NCBI RefSeq assembly: GCF_000423725.1
Contig: NZ_AUIN01000004.1
Coordinates: 1 to 48,506, forward strand
Length of the DNA stretch: 48,506 nucleotides
Reading direction: 5' to 3'
Source: Streptococcus devriesei DSM 19639
GTDB lineage: Bacteria > Bacillota > Bacilli > Lactobacillales > Streptococcaceae
Part shown: positions 45,255 to 48,506 of the stretch, in pieces
Numbering within the stretch: the first letter of the stretch is position 1
Layout: every line of letters begins with the position of its first letter
Notes under the pieces: model-generated
Told to the model about the DNA's origin: nothing
The model's input: only the letters and a program-made list of their open reading frames with translations
Database searches by the model: none
Program-made: the position numbers and the translations under genes

Positions 45255-46172
45255 ATGTCTAAAAAAATGACATTTCAGGAAATTATCTTGACTTTACAAC
45301 AATACTGGAATGATCAAGGCTGTATGCTCATGCAGGCCTATGACAATGAAAAGGGTGCAGGAACGATGAGTCCTTATACCTTCCTGCGTGCGATCGGGCC
45401 TGAACCTTGGAATGCAGCCTATGTAGAGCCTTCGCGCCGTCCGGCTGACGGCCGTTACGGGGAAAACCCCAACCGTCTTTACCAGCACCATCAGTTTCAA
45501 GTGGTTATGAAACCAAGCCCGTCAAACATTCAGGAACTCTATCTGAAATCACTTGAGGTGCTTGGCATCAACCCGCTTGAACATGACATCCGCTTTGTTG
45601 AAGATAACTGGGAAAATCCCTCAACCGGTTCAGCGGGTCTCGGTTGGGAAGTCTGGCTTGATGGGATGGAAATCACACAATTCACCTATTTTCAGCAGGT
45701 CGGAGGTTTAGCGACCCAGCCTGTGACCGCTGAAGTGACCTATGGTTTAGAGCGTCTGGCCTCATATATTCAAGAAGTTGACTCGGTCTATGAGATTGAA
45801 TGGGCACCGGGGGTTAAGTATGGAGAAATCTTTACCCAGCCTGAGTATGAACACTCAAAATATAGTTTTGAAATCAGTGACCAGGACATGCTGCTGGAAA
45901 ATTTTGAAAAGTTTGAAGCAGAAGCCAAACGCTGCCTCGACGAACATCTGGTACACCCGGCCTATGATTATGTGCTCAAATGTTCGCACACCTTCAATTT
46001 GCTGGATGCCAGAGGCGCCGTCTCGGTTACTGAACGTGCCGGCTACATTGCCCGCATTCGCAATCTTGCCCGTATTGTGGCTAAGACTTTCGTAGCAGAG
46101 CGCAAGCGCTTAGGCTATCCTTTATTGGATGATGAAACTCGGGCACAGCTCTTGAAGGAGGATGCAGAATAA
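45255..46172 (+). CDS. glyQ: Glycyl-tRNA synthetase alpha subunit
   Basis: The 305-residue protein is full length for bacterial GlyQ ([60 protein letters not shown]). It carries the class II aminoacylation site of the alpha2beta2 enzyme. Translation starts at ATG 45255 with only a weak SD (AAGAGAG), and two look-alike starts lie 179 and 357 bases upstream. A T-box controls the transcript. glyS overlaps its stop (TAATG). Confidence 0.97.
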   Translation: MSKKMTFQEIILTLQQYWNDQGCMLMQAYDNEKGAGTMSPYTFLRAIGPEPWNAAYVEPSRRPADGRYGENPNRLYQHHQFQVVMKPSPSNIQELYLKSLEVLGINPLEHDIRFVEDNWENPSTGSAGLGWEVWLDGMEITQFTYFQQVGGLATQPVTAEVTYGLERLASYIQEVDSVYEIEWAPGVKYGEIFTQPEYEHSKYSFEISDQDMLLENFEKFEAEAKRCLDEHLVHPAYDYVLKCSHTFNLLDARGAVSVTERAGYIARIRNLARIVAKTFVAERKRLGYPLLDDETRAQLLKEDAE

Positions 46173-48208
46173 TGACAAGGAATTTATTAGTAGAGCTTGG
46201 ACTTGAAGAGATGCCTGCTTATGTTGTCAAACCAAGCATGAAGCAGCTGCGGCAAAAAATGGGGCAATTTTTAGAAGAAAACCGCCTGTCGTTTGAGAAA
46301 ATTGAAATGTTTTCCACTCCGCGCCGTCTGGCTGTCCGTGTGGTTAATTTGGCAGATCAGCAAAGTGACTATTCGGAAGATTTTAAGGGACCGTCTAAAA
46401 AAATTGCTCTGGATGCCCAAGGGAATTTTACCAAAGCAGCCCAAGGTTTTGTACGCGGCAAGGGCCTGACTACAGATGATATTGAATTTCGTACGGTTAA
46501 TGGCGAAGACTATGCTTATGTGACTAAAAATGAAGCGGGCAAGCCCGTCAAGGAAGTTCTCTCAGGCGTTATTGATGTTTTAAAATCACTGACCTTCCCT
46601 GTCAACATGCACTGGGCTAACCATACCTTTGAATATATCCGTCCGGTTCATACCCTTGTTGTGCTTCTGGATGATGAGGAAATTGATCTTGACTTTCTTG
46701 ATATCAGTTCCGGCCGCACCAGCAGAGGCCACCGCTTTTTGGGCAAGGAAACCAGAATTGCGTCGGCAGACTCTTATGAAGCCGATCTCGAAGCAGAGTT
46801 TGTGATTGCCAGTGCTGCCAAGCGTGAGGATATGATTATTGAGCAAATCAGGGATATTGAAAAAACCTACAATGTCAGTGTTGAAATTGATGAGGAGCTG
46901 CTTAATGAGGTGCTCAATCTCGTTGAATACCCGACAGCTTTCATGGGCAGTTTTGATCAAAAGTATCTTGAATTGCCCGAAGAAGTCTTGGTAACCTCAA
47001 TGAAAACCCATCAGCGCTACTTTGTTGTCCGTGACCAAGCGGGCAAGCTTCTGCCGAATTTCATTTCTGTTCGCAACGGCAACAGCCAGTTTATTGATAA
47101 TGTTATCAAGGGGAATGAAAAAGTTCTTTTGGCGCGGCTGGAAGATGGTGAATTTTTCTGGCGTGAAGATCAAAAACTGGAGATTGCTGATCTGGTTGAA
47201 AAATTAAAACTGGTCACCTTCCATGAAAAAATCGGTTCTTTGCATGAGCACATGATGCGGACCAAGACCATTGCAGCTTATCTGTCAGACTTAGCAGATT
47301 TGACAGAAGACGAAAAGGCACAGGTCGAGCGTGCAGCCAGCATCTATAAGTTTGACCTGCTGACAGGCATGGTCGGTGAGTTTGATGAACTGCAGGGTAT
47401 TATGGGTGAAAAGTACGCTGTCTTAGCCGGAGAAAACCGGGCTGTTGCAGCTGCTGTTCGTGAGCACTATCTGCCTACCAGCAGTGAAGGAGAGCTTCCT
47501 GATACTAAGGTAGGGGCAGTTCTTGCCATTGCTGATAAGTTAGATACCCTTTTGTCCTTCTTTTCAGTCGGACTTATTCCAAGCGGTTCTAACGATCCCT
47601 ATGCCCTTCGCCGGGCCACTCAGGGGATTGTCCGCATCCTTGATAAATTTGGCTGGGAAATTCCGCTGGACGACTTGATTGCCAATTTGTATGAGCTCAA
47701 ATTCGACAGTCTTGTTTATCAAAATCAGTCCGATGTCATGGACTTTATCCGCGGCCGTGTGGAGAAAATGATCGATGCTTCTGTACCGAAAGACATTCGA
47801 GACGCCGTCCTTGACAGTTCAACTCATATCGTTCGTCTGGAAGTTGAGGCAGCAGCAACTCTGACAGAAAAAACCAAGGATCCTAATTTTAAGGCTTCTG
47901 TGGAAAGTCTCTCGCGTGTCTTCAATCTGGCAGAGAAAGCAGTCAGTCAGTCAGTTGATACCAGTATTTTTGAAAATGAGCATGAGCAAGAGCTCTACGA
48001 TGCTGTCACAGAACTTCATTTTACAGAGGACATGACAGAAAATGTGGACAGACTTTTTGCTCTAAGTCCGATTATCGATGCCTTTTTCGACCATACCATG
48101 GTCATGGCAGAAGATGAAGCTGTCAGAAACAACCGTTTGGCACTTCTTGCTGCTTTAGGAGAAAAAGCTAAGACCATTGCAGCTTTTAATGAGATTAATA
48201 CAAAATAA
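46172..48208 (+). CDS. glyS: Glycyl-tRNA synthetase beta subunit
   Basis: The 678-residue protein begins [20 protein letters not shown] and contains the GlyS segments [43 protein letters not shown] and the HD-like region [15 protein letters not shown]. It provides the tRNA-binding half of the alpha2beta2 synthetase. Its ATG overlaps the glyQ stop, so the subunits are coupled. No clear T-run terminator follows directly. Confidence 0.97.
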   Translation: MTRNLLVELGLEEMPAYVVKPSMKQLRQKMGQFLEENRLSFEKIEMFSTPRRLAVRVVNLADQQSDYSEDFKGPSKKIALDAQGNFTKAAQGFVRGKGLTTDDIEFRTVNGEDYAYVTKNEAGKPVKEVLSGVIDVLKSLTFPVNMHWANHTFEYIRPVHTLVVLLDDEEIDLDFLDISSGRTSRGHRFLGKETRIASADSYEADLEAEFVIASAAKREDMIIEQIRDIEKTYNVSVEIDEELLNEVLNLVEYPTAFMGSFDQKYLELPEEVLVTSMKTHQRYFVVRDQAGKLLPNFISVRNGNSQFIDNVIKGNEKVLLARLEDGEFFWREDQKLEIADLVEKLKLVTFHEKIGSLHEHMMRTKTIAAYLSDLADLTEDEKAQVERAASIYKFDLLTGMVGEFDELQGIMGEKYAVLAGENRAVAAAVREHYLPTSSEGELPDTKVGAVLAIADKLDTLLSFFSVGLIPSGSNDPYALRRATQGIVRILDKFGWEIPLDDLIANLYELKFDSLVYQNQSDVMDFIRGRVEKMIDASVPKDIRDAVLDSSTHIVRLEVEAAATLTEKTKDPNFKASVESLSRVFNLAEKAVSQSVDTSIFENEHEQELYDAVTELHFTEDMTENVDRLFALSPIIDAFFDHTMVMAEDEAVRNNRLALLAALGEKAKTIAAFNEINTK

Positions 48209-48506
48209 TTAAAGACGGCTGCGACACTGTGCAAAAAGACAGCTTCTGCTAGCGTCCTGTGACGCTTGGTTTTTCGTCGTAGACGTCTGAACTCTCTGCG
48301 CCTTTCAGGCATTGAGAGTTCTAGTCGTCCTGAGAGGATGCGTCAATGAAATCTCAGATTTCTGACTTACCGCTTATTTTGCTGTGTGTCGCTTACGCCT
48401 TTGTATCTTGTTAATTGAACACGGGCTAAAAGCGTCGAGAAAAAGATAGTCTGCCTTATGCGCAAAGCGCATGGCGTCAGCCTCCTATTTTCTTCTCGCT
48501 TTCTTA
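48209..48506. repeat. Hairpin-rich non-coding DNA after glyS
   Basis: No supported gene lies here. Several stems are visible: AGCGTC-CTGT-GACGCT (48252-48268 area), AACTCTC ... GAGAGTT around GCCT/AGGC (48290-48320), GAAATC-TCA-GATTTC (48348-48363), and ATGCGC-AAA-GCGCAT inside GAGAAAAAGATAG ... CTATTTTCTTCTC (48438-48498). On the minus strand GGAGG precedes an ATG (48473) of a 32-codon frame. CAAGATAC on that strand also occurs at the end of glyQ-leader unit B. A related element family is possible but not shown. Confidence 0.4.

Noticed and set aside
48016..48312. Minus-strand 98-codon frame overlapping the glyS end
   Set aside because: Most of it is antisense to glyS. The upstream part is Arg-rich translation of hairpin DNA, with no SD of note.

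Overview
The window looks like a chromosomal segment of a low-GC Gram-positive coccus, almost certainly a Streptococcus of the mutans group. The gene order pepX / glpF ... pflB, dinB ... tsaE, GNAT, brpA, HIT, ecsAB, ccrZ, trmB, tRNA-Ser, rimP-nusA-ylxR-ylxQ-infB, rbfA ... copYAZ ... nagA ... glyQS matches the order I remember for S. mutans. The species itself cannot be fixed from the sequence alone.

Layout. 1-1000: the 3' end of an ISL3-type insertion sequence and a broken phage/ICE integrase, so an old insertion site. 979-7800: an OhrR-type regulator facing an msrA remnant, pepX diverging from an aquaglyceroporin, cppA with a beta-lactamase-fold hydrolase, and a GNAT gene. 7840-15400: pflB, a membrane protein, dinB, a Cof phosphatase, a DUF1361 protein and a purine permease. 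15550-28460: the housekeeping core (tsaE, brpA, ecsAB, ccrZ, trmB, tRNA-Ser, the rimP-nusA-infB translation operon, rbfA, LOG). 28600-31500: the copYAZ copper operon. 31660-37320: a Cof phosphatase, a YgjV-like membrane protein, an ABC exporter with LytTR and DUF3021 genes, and nagA. 37400-42125: a carbonyl/formaldehyde stress region (aldo-keto reductase, adhC, S-formylglutathione hydrolase, a second aldo-keto reductase, a MerR/NmlR regulator). Its two ends carry the same 19-bp-spacer MerR-type promoter. The regulator has a one-base frameshift and the second reductase an in-frame TAA. 42230-44410: an accessory island with gene debris, a truncated IS1595-type transposase and a three-gene cassette ending in a DUF6036-like nucleotidyltransferase. 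44570-48208: a T-box leader and glyQS.

The strongest unexplained structure lies between the glyQ T-box and glyQ (about 44811-45277). Two extra copies of the glyQ start (SD, ATG, MS-K-LTF) precede the real one at spacings of 178 and 179 bases. Each copy leaves glyQ at the same point (TTYCA in codons 7-8) and runs into hairpin-rich DNA. Three hairpins with 7-base loops (consensus AWWAYCG) and unrelated but paired stems recur every 175-176 bases. I read this as a tandem array of small structured units, possibly a site-specific element that rebuilds the glyQ start each time it inserts.

Other regulatory points: a 12-bp perfect hairpin at the 5' end of the rimP-nusA-infB transcript, a rimP frame whose SD-spaced start is ATC, a nusA SD inside a hairpin, a probably leaderless tsaE, and a 21-bp-spaced direct repeat upstream of the LytTR/ABC operon. 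Coding calls rest on motif recognition. Promoter, operator and mobile-element interpretations are inference.
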